A stretch of 64,000 nt of DNA from BPIH01 sp042408535 (GCA_042408535.1 JBHORA010000027.1:17164-81163), one strand, 5' to 3'. Counted from the first letter of the stretch, positions 17,198 through 26,032 are shown. Numbers and translations are program-made. Notes: generated by a model from the letters alone, not told the origin.

Positions 17198-17248
17198 GCG
17201 GAGGGGCTCGCCAGCGGCGGACGGGGAGCGGCCAAGGATGCCGACATC

Positions 17249-17280
17249 TTGACATGGGCATGTGATCTGTAGCATGCTAC
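17249..17280 (+). promoter_or_regulatory. Promoter/operator region of the SatP-lactonase-HOT genes
   Basis: TTGACA (17249-17254) is a consensus -35. It is followed by the perfect 12-bp palindrome GTAGCATGCTAC (17269-17280) where the -10 would fall (TAGCAT at 15-nt spacing). A dyad at the -10 fits a repressor site, most simply for the divergent GntR protein. Confidence 0.55.
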
Positions 17281-17337
17281 GTGCCACCTCCCCCGGCGGC
17301 CTGCCGAGGGTGGACGAGCGACGTGAGGAGAGGAGGA

Positions 17338-17937
17338 ATGTCTGCTGACTCGACCGCCCCCGGCCCGTCGAGCGCCCTCGCGCTCGGGCTCGCGGCCTTC
17401 GCCCTGAACCTCTTTCTCGTCTCGGTCACCCTGACCGGGCTCGCTCCAGCCGGTACCTTCCCGGTCTTCGTGGCGAGCGGCTTCTTCTACGGGTTCGTCC
17501 AGATCCTCGTTGGCCTCCACGAGTATCGGATGGGAAGCTCGTTCCCGGGGCTCGTCTTCGGCTCCTTTGGCGCCTTCTGGATGTCGACGGCGCTCCTCGT
17601 TCTGCTCCAGACGACGGGCGTCTTGTCCTTCGGCGACGCGGCCGGCCCGGCGCTCGGGCTCTATTTCGTCGCCTGGACGATCTTTTCCCTCTACCTCTGG
17701 ATCGGCTCCTTTTCCCTGAACCGGGTCGCCTGGGCGATCTTCACCGTGCTCGTCGTCGCCCTCGTCCTCTTCGATCTGGCCGAGTTCGGTCTCGTGCCCA
17801 TCGCCTATGGGGCGTGGGTTGGGCTGCTCGACGCCGTCCTGGCCTGGTATCTGTCGGCAGCCCTCGTCTTGAACGAGCTCTTCGGGCGCACCGTCCTCCC
17901 GCTCGGCAGCCCGCTCGTCCGGGCCGGCGAGGGGTAG
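17338..17937 (+). CDS. Acetate/succinate uptake transporter, GPR1/FUN34/YaaH (SatP-like)
   Basis: 199 aa, start ATG 17338 with GAGGAGAGGAGG upstream. Six hydrophobic spans; FFYGFVQILVGLHEYRMGSSFPGLVFGSFGAFWMS matches the conserved core of SatP (FYGGxxQ, NTFG-like, FWxS). The canonical NPAPLGL at the entrance is replaced by SSALALGLAAFALNL, so selectivity may differ. The family moves monocarboxylates such as acetate, and succinate. It lies directly ahead of the lactonase-HOT operon (151-nt gap), suggesting import of its substrate or movement of its product. Confidence 0.82.
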   Translation: MSADSTAPGPSSALALGLAAFALNLFLVSVTLTGLAPAGTFPVFVASGFFYGFVQILVGLHEYRMGSSFPGLVFGSFGAFWMSTALLVLLQTTGVLSFGDAAGPALGLYFVAWTIFSLYLWIGSFSLNRVAWAIFTVLVVALVLFDLAEFGLVPIAYGAWVGLLDAVLAWYLSAALVLNELFGRTVLPLGSPLVRAGEG

Positions 17938-18088
17938 GGGAACGGTGCATCCCGCCGGGCACCGGAGGCGGTGCCGGCGAGCAGTCGTTGGGCGCTCTGG
18001 TGGCCGCCATGGTGGCGGCCGCGCGATCGTCGATGCCGGCCGCGGTCGGTCGGAGCCGCGGCCGGCCGAAGTCTCGAGGAGGTGACCG

Positions 18089-18898
18089 ATGCCACCGACG
18101 AAGCTCCACATCCTCCACCACGGGGCGATGGGTTGTGACCTAACCTGGCTCCTCCTGAAGCCGGGCCGCAACATCACCGACCGGTACCACATGAACCAGA
18201 CGGTCGAGTGGGTCGACTGTCCGATCCACACCGTCCTCATCGAGCACCCCGACGGGCTCATCCTCTGGGACACGGGAGCGCCGCGGAACTGGGAAACCCA
18301 CTGGGCTCCGACGGGGCTCCAGAACTTCTTTCCGTACGACCGCCTGACCGAAGAGCAGTACTTCGACGCCCGGCTCGCCCAGCTGAAGCTCAAGCCCGAG
18401 GACATCAAGACCGTCGTCCTCAGCCACCTCCACTTCGACCACGCCGGGAACCTCCAGCTCTTCCGATCGACGGGAGCCCGGATCCTCGTCCAGGCGGCCG
18501 AGAAGGAGGGCGCCCTCGGCTTCGAGGGCCCCTTCAAGGGTGCCCACATCAAGGCAGACTACGATGGCGTCCCCTTCGAGACGGTCGAGGGCGACACCGA
18601 AATCGCCGATGGGGTCACAGTCCTCTTCACCCCCGGGCACACCTGGGGCACGATGTCGTTGCGGGTGGACCTGAAGAACAGCGGGACGATGATCTTCACC
18701 TCCGACGCCATCTACATGCGCGATTCCTACGGGCCGCCACCGGTGGGTGCGGCCATCGTCTGGGACAGCCAGGCCTGGCTGCGGAGCGTCGAGAAGATCC
18801 GCTCCCTCGCCGAGCGAACGAACGCGACCGTCGTCTTCGGTCACGACGCCCAGCAGATTCACGAGCTCCGGCGGGCGCCGGAGGCCTCCTACGACTGA
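18089..18898 (+). CDS. Metallo-beta-lactamase-fold lactonase (AttM/BlcC/AiiB-like)
   Basis: 269 aa. Zinc motif HLHFDHAG at residues 113-120, then TPGHTWGTMS, FTSDAIYM and VFGHDAQQ supply the remaining metal ligands. The N-terminus (LHILHHGAMGCD ... HTVLIEHPDGLILWDTGAP) is that of N-acyl-homoserine/gamma-lactone lactonases. AttM/BlcC of Agrobacterium opens gamma-butyrolactone to 4-hydroxybutyrate. The neighbour encodes a 4-hydroxybutyrate-type oxidoreductase, so that substrate is favoured over quorum signals. AGGAGG precedes the ATG. No signal peptide; cytoplasmic. Confidence 0.82.
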   Translation: MPPTKLHILHHGAMGCDLTWLLLKPGRNITDRYHMNQTVEWVDCPIHTVLIEHPDGLILWDTGAPRNWETHWAPTGLQNFFPYDRLTEEQYFDARLAQLKLKPEDIKTVVLSHLHFDHAGNLQLFRSTGARILVQAAEKEGALGFEGPFKGAHIKADYDGVPFETVEGDTEIADGVTVLFTPGHTWGTMSLRVDLKNSGTMIFTSDAIYMRDSYGPPPVGAAIVWDSQAWLRSVEKIRSLAERTNATVVFGHDAQQIHELRRAPEASYD

Positions 18899-18910
18899 GT
18901 CGGTCGAGCC

Positions 18911-20188
18911 ATGCCAGAGTTCAGCCATCCCAACGAGACGGTCTTCACCTGGGCCGCCCCGCCGATCAAGTTCGGGCTCGGGGCGACGAACGAGATCGGC
19001 TACGACTTGGCGGCCCTCGGAGTCCACCGGGCCGCGATCGTGACCGATCCGGGCGTCGCGGCGACGGGCCTGCCCGGCCGGGTTGCCGACCTCATCGCCG
19101 CGGCCGACATCGAGGCGGAGGTCTTCGACGGCGTCCACGTCGAGCCGACCGACGCCTCGATCAACGAGGCCGCGGCCTGGGCCCGGGCCCGCACCTTCGA
19201 CGGCTTCGTCGCCGTCGGTGGTGGCTCGAGCATCGATACGGCAAAGGCGATGAACCTCTTCGCTACGAACGAGGGCGAGGTCATCGACTACCTGAACAAG
19301 CCGATCGGCAACGCCCTGGCCCCGAAGAACCCGTTGCGGCCCCTCGTCGCCGTCCCGACGACCGCCGGGACGGGGAGCGAGAGCACCGCCGTCTGCGTTC
19401 TCGACGTCCTCGGCCTGAAGGTCAAGACGGGGATCAGCCACCCGCGTCTACGACCGGCGATGGCCATCGTCGATCCCTTGAATACGGTGAGTGTACCGCC
19501 GATGGTGACCGTCGCCGCTGGAATGGACATTCTCTGTCACGCCCTGGAGTCGTACACTGCCCGCCCCTTCGACGCCCGTCCTCGCTATCCGTCCCCGGCC
19601 CAGCGGGTCGCCTACAACGGGGCGAACCCGATCAGCGACCTCTGGTCGGCCCACGCCCTCGAGCTCCTCGGGAGATACTTCCGGCGGGCGGTCCACTCGC
19701 CGTACGATCTCGAGGCGCGGGAGGGCATGATGCGGGCTGCCATGTACGCTGGGATCGGGTTCGGGAACGCCGGGGTCCACATCCCCCACGCCTGTGCCTA
19801 TCCGATCGCCGGGATGGTCCGCGACTACCGGCCGGCCGACTATCCGCAGGAGGAGCCGATCGTTCCCCACGGCCTCTCCGTCGTCCTCACGGCGCCGGCG
19901 GCCTTCCGCTTCACGTACCCGGCGCAGCCGGAACGACATCTCGAAGCCGCCCGCCTTCTGGGGGGCGATCCGAGCCTCGGGGTCGAGGCCCTCCCCCGGG
20001 CGATCATCTCCCTCTGCCAGGACGTCGGGATCCCGAACGGCCTGGCCGCCATCGGCTACGGCCCGGCCGACATCGACGGCCTCGTCGACGGGGCCCTGAA
20101 GCAGCAGCGCCTCCTGACCGTCGCCCCGCGCGACGTCGACGGCGAGGCGCTGGCGGCGATCTTCCGGGCCTCGATGACGAACTGGTAG
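18911..20188 (+). CDS. Hydroxyacid-oxoacid transhydrogenase (HOT; iron-containing alcohol dehydrogenase family)
   Basis: 425 aa. Matches the ADHFE1/HOT branch of group III alcohol dehydrogenases: GGGSSIDTAKAMN, VPTTAGTGSE, GMDILCHALESYTARP, NAGVHIPHACAYPIAG, PHGLSVVLTAPAAFRFTYPAQPERHLEAARLLG. The His/Asp metal ligands are present. HOT (EC 1.1.99.24) oxidises 4-hydroxybutyrate to succinate semialdehyde while reducing 2-oxoglutarate to D-2-hydroxyglutarate, with no free NAD. It sits 12 nt after the lactonase and 4 nt before fmdB in one operon. A plain NAD-dependent 4-hydroxybutyrate dehydrogenase is the alternative. Confidence 0.85.
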   Translation: MPEFSHPNETVFTWAAPPIKFGLGATNEIGYDLAALGVHRAAIVTDPGVAATGLPGRVADLIAAADIEAEVFDGVHVEPTDASINEAAAWARARTFDGFVAVGGGSSIDTAKAMNLFATNEGEVIDYLNKPIGNALAPKNPLRPLVAVPTTAGTGSESTAVCVLDVLGLKVKTGISHPRLRPAMAIVDPLNTVSVPPMVTVAAGMDILCHALESYTARPFDARPRYPSPAQRVAYNGANPISDLWSAHALELLGRYFRRAVHSPYDLEAREGMMRAAMYAGIGFGNAGVHIPHACAYPIAGMVRDYRPADYPQEEPIVPHGLSVVLTAPAAFRFTYPAQPERHLEAARLLGGDPSLGVEALPRAIISLCQDVGIPNGLAAIGYGPADIDGLVDGALKQQRLLTVAPRDVDGEALAAIFRASMTNW

Positions 20189-20192
20189 GGCG

Positions 20193-20627
20193 ATGCCCCT
20201 CTACGAGTATCGCTGTCGGTGTGGAGGGCGGTTCGACCGCTTCGAGCCGCTCTCCGCAGCGGCAGGACCGGTCGAGTGCCCCACCTGCGGGGAGACCGCG
20301 GCGCGGCGGGTCCCGAGTCCCTACGCCCGGCTCGGGCTCGCCGACCCGGGTCCCGACCGGTCCGCCTGGCCAAAAACCTGGGAAGCGGTGGGTCACGGCG
20401 ATCGGGAGACGATCGCCCGCTGGCAGCGGCTCGTCGAGCGCCGCCTCGAGCTCGAACGGCGCCACCCGGAGCTCGCCCCGCCGCCGCCTGAGCCGGTGGC
20501 GTCGCACGAGCACGCCCATCGGCCCGGGTCGCTGCCCGTGCCCCCGCAATCAACCGTGGCGAAGGCAGCGGGTTCCGAGCCCCCCGTCGACTCGTCCCGC
20601 CGCGGCCGACCGGAGCGCGGAGGGTGA
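20193..20627 (+). CDS. FmdB-family zinc ribbon protein
   Basis: 144 aa. Starts MPLYEYRCRCGGRFDRFEPLS; the first metal pair is CxC (Cys8, Cys10) rather than the usual CxxC, the second is CPTC. The C-terminal two thirds are hydrophilic, with a charged helix (~65-95) and Pro-rich tail. FmdB-type proteins often accompany metabolic operons but have no proven biochemical role. The gap to HOT is 4 nt and the stop overlaps the GTG of the next gene, so co-expression is certain in practice. Confidence 0.82.
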   Translation: MPLYEYRCRCGGRFDRFEPLSAAAGPVECPTCGETAARRVPSPYARLGLADPGPDRSAWPKTWEAVGHGDRETIARWQRLVERRLELERRHPELAPPPPEPVASHEHAHRPGSLPVPPQSTVAKAAGSEPPVDSSRRGRPERGG

Positions 20628-22291
20628 CCGCCGCGCCGCCGGGCGGCCTGGCGCCGGACGCCGTCGCGGCCCTCCGGGCGATCGTCGGCGACCGGCTCCT
20701 GACGTCGCCCGTCGACCTCGTGACGTACAGCTACGACGGGACCTTCCTCGAAGGCCGCCCGGCGGCGGCCGTTCTCGCCAGAACGACCGAGGAGGTGGCG
20801 GCCGTCGTGCGGGTCTGCGCCGCCCACGGGATCCCGATCATCGCCCGGGGTTCCGGGACGAGCCTGACGGGCGGTCCCGTCCCCGCTTCAGCGGCCGCCC
20901 TCGTCCTCGATCTCGCCGCCATGAACCGCATCCTCGAGATCGACCCGGTGGACATGACGGCGACCGTCGAGGCCGGCGTCGTGACGGCGACCCTCGGCCA
21001 GGAAGCCGCCCGCCACGGCCTCTTCTACCCGCCCGACCCGGCCTCTCTCTCTGTCTCGACGATCGGCGGCAATCTCGCTTGCAACGCCGGCGGTCCGAGC
21101 GGCCTCAAGTACGGCGTCACCCGGGACTACGTCCTCGCCCTCGAGGTCGTCCTCGCCGACGGCCGGATCGTCTGGCTCGGCTCGCGGGCCATGAAGAACA
21201 GCTCCGGCTACGCGCTCCACCACCTCTTCGTCGGCAGCGAGGGGACCCTCGGGATCATCACCCGGGCTGTCCTCAAGCTCCTGCCGCGACCGGCCGTCGA
21301 GCGGACGCTCCTCGTCGGCTTCGCCTCCCTCGAGGCCGCGGCCGCCCTCGTGACCCGCGTCCTCCGGTCCGGCGTCCTGCCGGCCGCCATCGAGCTCGTC
21401 GACCGGGTCTGCCTCGACGCCGTCGATGCGTACCGGCCGCTCGGTCTGCCGGCGGACCTCGACGCCGTCCTCCTCTTCCGCCACGATGGCTCGGCTGCCT
21501 CGACGCTGGCCGAGGTCGAGCGGGTGGCGGCGATCGCTCGCGAGGCCGGCGCCGTCCTCGTGCGGGTGGCCGCCGACGAGACCGAGGCGGACGAGCTCTG
21601 GCTCGCCCGCCGGGCCGTCTCGCCCGCCCTCGCTCGGCTCCGGCCGAACAAGCTCGGCGAGGACGTCGCCGTGCCGCGGGGGGCGATCGTCGAGATGGTC
21701 CGCCGGATCCGCGAGATTTCGGAGCGCCATCGCCTCCCGATCGCGACCTTCGGCCACATCAGCGACGGCAACCTCCACCCGAACATCCTCTTCGACGGCA
21801 CCGACCCCGACGAGCGGACCCGGATGCTTGCCGCAGCGAGGGACATCTTCCTCGCCGCCCTCGACCTTTGCGGGGTCCTTTCGGGCGAGCATGGGATCGG
21901 GGTCCTGAAAAAGGAGTTCCTGCCCCTCGCCGTCGACTCGACCGCCTTCGAGCTCATGCGGGCACTCAAGGGTCTTCTCGACCCGCGAGGGATCCTGAAC
22001 CCGGGCAAGGTCCTCCCCGACGGGGCGGGCCTTGTCCGGCCGCCGGAACGTCCGATCGAGGCGCTCGGGCTGCCCCGCTCGCCGTTCGGGCCGGGAACGG
22101 GAGCTGCCCTGGGAACGGGAGCTGCCCTGGGAACGGGAGCCACTGGTGCAGGCCCGGGAGACATGGGCCCGAGAGCGAGCGGTGTCGGCTCGGAGGGAGT
22201 GCCGCCCGCTCGTGGCGTGGCCGGCGACGACCAGGGTGACCGTGATAGCGCCGCGACGGTCGCTGCCGCCGAACCGGACCCGCATCCGTGA
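20624..22291 (+). CDS. FAD-linked 2-hydroxyacid dehydrogenase, GlcD-like
   Basis: 555 aa from a GTG overlapping the fmdB stop (GTGA). FAD-binding_4 region: PIIARGSGTSLTGGPVP, STIGGNLACNAGGPSGLKYGVT, GSRAMKNSSGYALHHLFVGSEGTLGIIT. The C-terminal cap holds FGHISDGNLHPNILFD and LSGEHGIGVLKKEFLP. Relatives oxidise glycolate, D-lactate or D-2-hydroxyglutarate. Next to HOT, the most economical role is reoxidation of D-2-hydroxyglutarate to 2-oxoglutarate. The last ~60 residues are a low-complexity tail with three 18-nt tandem repeats (about 22093-22146). It pairs with the GlcF-like subunit. Confidence 0.85.
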   Translation: MTAAPPGGLAPDAVAALRAIVGDRLLTSPVDLVTYSYDGTFLEGRPAAAVLARTTEEVAAVVRVCAAHGIPIIARGSGTSLTGGPVPASAAALVLDLAAMNRILEIDPVDMTATVEAGVVTATLGQEAARHGLFYPPDPASLSVSTIGGNLACNAGGPSGLKYGVTRDYVLALEVVLADGRIVWLGSRAMKNSSGYALHHLFVGSEGTLGIITRAVLKLLPRPAVERTLLVGFASLEAAAALVTRVLRSGVLPAAIELVDRVCLDAVDAYRPLGLPADLDAVLLFRHDGSAASTLAEVERVAAIAREAGAVLVRVAADETEADELWLARRAVSPALARLRPNKLGEDVAVPRGAIVEMVRRIREISERHRLPIATFGHISDGNLHPNILFDGTDPDERTRMLAAARDIFLAALDLCGVLSGEHGIGVLKKEFLPLAVDSTAFELMRALKGLLDPRGILNPGKVLPDGAGLVRPPERPIEALGLPRSPFGPGTGAALGTGAALGTGATGAGPGDMGPRASGVGSEGVPPARGVAGDDQGDRDSAATVAAAEPDPHP

Positions 22292-23697
22292 TCGCCCCTC
22301 CGCCGCCCGCCGACCCGCTCGCCGGGTTCGACCGACCGCGGGGGCCCCTCGCCGACCTCTTCGACCACCTCGCCGGCGCCGACGCCTGCATCCGCTGCGG
22401 CGCCTGCCTCGCCGCCTGCCCGACCTACGCGGCGACCCTCCTCGAGCGGGAGTCGCCTCGAGGGCGCGTCCAGCTCGTCCGGGCGGCCGCCGGGGGCCGG
22501 CTCGCCCTCGACGACGACTTCCTCCGCCAGATGTACGACTGCCTCGACTGCCGGGCCTGCGAGCCGGTCTGCCCGGTCGGGGTCCCCATTGGGACGATCG
22601 TCCTCGAGGGCCGAGCGGTGGCGCAGCGGCCCGACAACCCCGACCGGCGAGAGGGCCGGCTCTCCCGGGCAGCTCGCCGCCTCCTCCAGCGGGCGATCTT
22701 CGGGCGACCGCGCCGGATGGAGTGGCCCCTCGTCCTCCTCCGATGGTGCTACCAGCGGACCGGCCTCCAGCGCCTCCTCCGGGCGAGCCGACTCCTCCGA
22801 CTCTTCGGCTCCCTCGGTCGCCTCGAGGCGTGGCTCCCGGAGCTGCCGGACCGGCCCTGGCGGTGGCGCTATCCCGACGGCGGCGTCCACCTCGAGCCTG
22901 CCGGCCGACGGCGCCTCCGGGCCGCCTACTTCCTCGGCTGCTTCATGAACGCCGTCTTCGCCGATGCCGCCCAGGCGACGGTCGAGGTCCTCCGCCGGAA
23001 CGGGGTCGAGGTCATCACCCCGGGGGACCTCGTCTGCTGTGGGGCGCCCCAGATCGACCTCGGCGAGGTCGAGATCGCCCGGGACTTCGCCCGCCGGAAC
23101 ATCGCCCTCCTCGAGGCAACCGAGGCCGAGGTCGTCTTCGCCGACTGCGCCGCCTGTTCAGGGATGCTGAAGGAGTACGCCGACCTCCTCGCCGATGATC
23201 CCGAGTGGGCCGACCGGGCCCGGGCGATCGCGGCGAAGGCCCGCGACTTCAGCGAGCTCGCCCTGCAGCTCCTCCCCGACGGGCCGCCTCTCGGGCGGGT
23301 CGAGCGGGCGGTGACGTACCACGAGCCCTGCCACCTCGCCCACGCCCAGCGGGTCACGGCCGCGCCGAGGGCGGTCCTTCGCGCGATCCCTGGCCTCGAG
23401 CTCCGGGAGATGGCCGGTGCCGACGTCTGCTGCGGGTCGGCGGGCGTCTACGCTTTCCGGCGCTGGGACGAGTCGCTCGCTCTCCTCTCGACGAAGGTCG
23501 CCAACGCGGCGGCGACCGAAGCCGAGATCGTCGTCACGGCGAACCCGGGCTGCCTCGGCCAGCTCGAGATGGGTCTCCGCCGATCGGGGGGTCGACCGCG
23601 GGTCCGCCATCTGTCGCAGGTCCTCCTCGAAGCCTACGAGGCGGCCGAGGCGGGAGACGGGGCCAGGGGAGAGCGGCCGTCCCCGGTCGCGGGGTGA
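22288..23697 (+). CDS. Iron-sulfur subunit, GlcF-like (two 4Fe-4S clusters plus CCG domains)
   Basis: 469 aa from a GTG overlapping the previous stop. Two ferredoxin motifs: CIRCGACLAACPTY (~33-46) and CLDCRACEPVCPVGVP (~87-102). Two cysteine-rich CCG domains: FLGCFMNAVFADAAQATVEVL with CCGAPQID, and YHEPCHLAHAQR with ADVCCGSAGVY and VTANPGCLGQLE. Such subunits carry electrons from the flavin subunit to quinone or an electron-transfer chain. It is the last gene of the lactonase-HOT operon, convergent with the PfpI gene 25 nt away. Confidence 0.9.
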   Translation: MIAPPPPADPLAGFDRPRGPLADLFDHLAGADACIRCGACLAACPTYAATLLERESPRGRVQLVRAAAGGRLALDDDFLRQMYDCLDCRACEPVCPVGVPIGTIVLEGRAVAQRPDNPDRREGRLSRAARRLLQRAIFGRPRRMEWPLVLLRWCYQRTGLQRLLRASRLLRLFGSLGRLEAWLPELPDRPWRWRYPDGGVHLEPAGRRRLRAAYFLGCFMNAVFADAAQATVEVLRRNGVEVITPGDLVCCGAPQIDLGEVEIARDFARRNIALLEATEAEVVFADCAACSGMLKEYADLLADDPEWADRARAIAAKARDFSELALQLLPDGPPLGRVERAVTYHEPCHLAHAQRVTAAPRAVLRAIPGLELREMAGADVCCGSAGVYAFRRWDESLALLSTKVANAAATEAEIVVTANPGCLGQLEMGLRRSGGRPRVRHLSQVLLEAYEAAEAGDGARGERPSPVAG

Positions 23698-23722
23698 GGT
23701 GTCGCCCGCCCGACCGGCCCCG

Positions 23723-24268
23723 TCAGCGGCCGGCTGCGGCCCGGGCCCGGTGCTCGGCGAAGCAGGCGACGGTCTCGCGGAGGAAGGCTGGGATGTCGTC
23801 GACGACGCGGCCCCAGACGATCGTCCCGTCGCGGAAGGCTGGCTCGTCGACCCAGGTCGCCCCCGCGTTCTCCAGATCGTCCTTGATGCCGAGGGAGCCC
23901 GTCGCCCGGCCGCCAGCGACGATCCGAGCCGAGATGGCGACGAGGCCGCCGTGACAGATGATCGCGATCGGCTTGCCGGCCGCATGGACGGCGGCGACGA
24001 GGTCGGTGACCGCCCGGTAGCGGCGGAGCTTGTCGGGCGCCCAGCCGCCGGGGACGACGAGGGCATCGACCTCGTCGGCTCGGACCTCGGCAACGGGGAG
24101 CTCCACCGGAACGACGAGGCCGTTCTTGCCGCGGACCGTGCCGGGCGCGAGGCCAGCCGTCCGAACGACGGCTCCTTCCTCCCGGAGGCGCATGACCGTC
24201 ACCCAGTACTCGAGGTCCTCGACCCCATCGGCAGCGAGGACGAGGACCCGCATTCCGTCGAGGCGCAT
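23723..24268 (-). CDS. DJ-1/PfpI-family protein
   Basis: 181 aa from ATG 24268 with GGGAG upstream. MRVLVLAADGVEDLEYWVTVMRLREEGAVVRTAG, DALVVPGGWAPDKLRRY and PIAIICHGGLVAIS show the fold. The nucleophile is Cys105 in ICHGG and an acidic partner is Glu17 (GVEDLE). Family members are glyoxalase/deglycase-like or peptidase-like stress proteins. The single-gene unit lies between two convergent or divergent neighbours, with no operon partner. Confidence 0.88.
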   Translation of the reverse strand: MRLDGMRVLVLAADGVEDLEYWVTVMRLREEGAVVRTAGLAPGTVRGKNGLVVPVELPVAEVRADEVDALVVPGGWAPDKLRRYRAVTDLVAAVHAAGKPIAIICHGGLVAISARIVAGGRATGSLGIKDDLENAGATWVDEPAFRDGTIVWGRVVDDIPAFLRETVACFAEHRARAAAGR

Positions 24269-24430
24269 GCTCGTCTCCCTGTCTCCTTCGAGTTCTCGCT
24301 CGGGCGCCGCGGCGATTCGCGAGCGGCGGGGGCCCGGCCTGCCGGTCCTCGGCCGAGGCGAGCCAATTGACGGCGCCCTCGCCATGGAGTATGAAGGCCG
24401 CAAGCAGTTCCGCAAGGGGAGGGAGGTCGA

Positions 24431-25414
24431 ATGTCCCGCCGGCTCGTTCCGTCCGTCGCACTCCTCTCTGCCCTCCTCGTCGTCGTCGTCGCCGCCCCCT
24501 CGGCGGCCGTCGATCGAGGTTGGGCGGCCCATCTTCGAACCATCGCCCATTGGACTCCGGAGCGCCTCCGGACCGCCGTCCCACGGGACGTCGTCGTGGC
24601 ACCGGGCCGGGCCTTCGTGCCGGCCAGGAAGCCGGGCGGCCAGGGAGGCGGCGGGACCGTCACCGGCGCCTCCTGGACGAAGACGGACACGACCGTCTAC
24701 CACGCCACCGGGCGGGTCTACTTCGAGCTCGGATCGAGCGCCTACGTCTGCTCGGGTGCGGTCGTTCGGGATTCGCGGAGCGGCGAGTCCCTCGTCCTCA
24801 CCGCTGCCCACTGCGCCTACGACGAGACGAACCGAACCTTCGCCACGAACTGGCTCTTCATCCCCGAGTTCGACAGCAGTCCGACGTACACCTGCTCGGC
24901 GACGACGTACGGCTGCTGGACGGCGATGGCTCTCGTCGTCCACGACGGCTTCGGCTCGGCGGGCAGCTTCAACACCCAGGCGACCCTCCACGACTACGCC
25001 ATCGCCGTCGTCGGCCCGGGCGGCAAGAACGGTGGCCAGCTCGACGCCACCGTCGGCGACTTCCCGATCCGTTTCTCGGCCGTCGCCGACGGGACGCAGA
25101 CGTACGCCTTCGGCTATCCGGCGGCCGGCAAGTACAACGGCCGCGACCTCGTCTACTGCGCGGGCCCGGTCGGCTCCGACCCGTACAACGGGAACCTGAC
25201 GTACGCCCTCGCCTGCAACATGACCGGCGGCTCGTCCGGTGGCCCCTGGTTCACGGACTTCGACCCGACGACCGGGACGGGGACGCTCACCTCGGTGAAC
25301 TCGTACACGTACCGCTCGGTGAAGAACGTCATGCACGGACCGAAGTTCGACGCGGATACCCAAGCGGTCTACGACGCCGCGAACACGGCGACGACGAACA
25401 CGATCGTCCCGTAG
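24431..25414 (+). CDS. Secreted trypsin-like serine protease
   Basis: 327 aa. Sec signal peptide ~1-26 (LLSALLVVVVAAPSAA). Catalytic triad: His in LTAAHCAY, Asp in LHDYAIAVV, Ser in MTGGSSGGPW. The fold resembles V8/glutamyl endopeptidase-type S1 proteases, and a ~75-residue segment between signal peptide and body could be a propeptide. Several Cys (YVCSGA, HCAY, YTCSATTYGCW, YCAG, ACNMTGG) could form disulfides. Strong Shine-Dalgarno GGGAGG. Monocistronic. Confidence 0.87.
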   Translation: MSRRLVPSVALLSALLVVVVAAPSAAVDRGWAAHLRTIAHWTPERLRTAVPRDVVVAPGRAFVPARKPGGQGGGGTVTGASWTKTDTTVYHATGRVYFELGSSAYVCSGAVVRDSRSGESLVLTAAHCAYDETNRTFATNWLFIPEFDSSPTYTCSATTYGCWTAMALVVHDGFGSAGSFNTQATLHDYAIAVVGPGGKNGGQLDATVGDFPIRFSAVADGTQTYAFGYPAAGKYNGRDLVYCAGPVGSDPYNGNLTYALACNMTGGSSGGPWFTDFDPTTGTGTLTSVNSYTYRSVKNVMHGPKFDADTQAVYDAANTATTNTIVP

Positions 25415-25675
25415 GGTCTTCGCTCGCGGTCGGGGCGAGCCGAGCCAGCGGGACAAACGGGAGGGCCGAGGCGGGACGCGTCGTCGGGCGGCTGAGGGGC
25501 GTCGGCGGAGGCGACGACGGGGCGACCTCGTCAGCCGCGGCCGCCCGCGGACGACTTCGGGTATCATCGATCCGTCGGCGATGAGGCTCGCCGGTTCGGG
25601 AGCTTGACGGTTCCCGGCGATCCGCGGTGTGGCCGCTGACAGCCTCTACGCACGGTGAGCGTAGGAGATGTCACG

Positions 25676-26026
25676 ATGGCCGCCGACGCGATCGATCGAC
25701 TGACAGCCGCCTCGATCCGATCATCCTCCGTCCCTTCCCAGCGTGGGGCCCGTCGCCGGGCGCGCTCCAGTCTTCGCCGTCCTCCACGGCCGCCTTCGGG
25801 GCGCCCCGCTTCGATGCTGCGGCCGGCTTCGGCGCCATCGGCTCCGGCATCGCCCGCTGAGCGGGACCGCCGCCTCGACATCGCCGCCCGGGCCCTCGTG
25901 CGCACGATCCGTGCCTGCCCGGCCCCCGGTGTCCCGCCGCTCCGGAGGCGAGACTGGCTTGCCATCTCGGCCGTCGTCGCTGTGCCGGCGGCCATCCTCT
26001 TCGTGGCGAGCCTCGCTGGTCGGTGA
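25676..26026 (+). CDS. Small single-pass membrane protein, hypothetical
   Basis: 116 aa from ATG 25676 (GGAG 8 nt upstream); a GTG seven codons earlier is in frame. The N-terminal ~65 residues are Ser/Arg/Pro-rich, then a helix (RDRRLDIAARALVRTIRACP) and a C-terminal TM helix (DWLAISAVVAVPAAILFVASLAG). The stop lies 6 nt before the zinc-ribbon gene, so it looks like the first gene of the MutS-like cluster. No recognised family. Confidence 0.55.
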   Translation: MAADAIDRLTAASIRSSSVPSQRGARRRARSSLRRPPRPPSGRPASMLRPASAPSAPASPAERDRRLDIAARALVRTIRACPAPGVPPLRRRDWLAISAVVAVPAAILFVASLAGR

Positions 26027-26032
26027 AGGACG

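Noticed and set aside
18089..18898. Quorum-quenching AHL lactonase as the primary role
   Set aside because: The fold allows it, but no luxI/luxR genes are present and the adjacent HOT gene points to gamma-butyrolactone.
18208..22239. Long open frame on the plus strand (~1340 codons)
   Set aside because: Out-of-frame shadow of the lactonase, HOT, FmdB and GlcD genes, each of which has clear motifs in its own frame.
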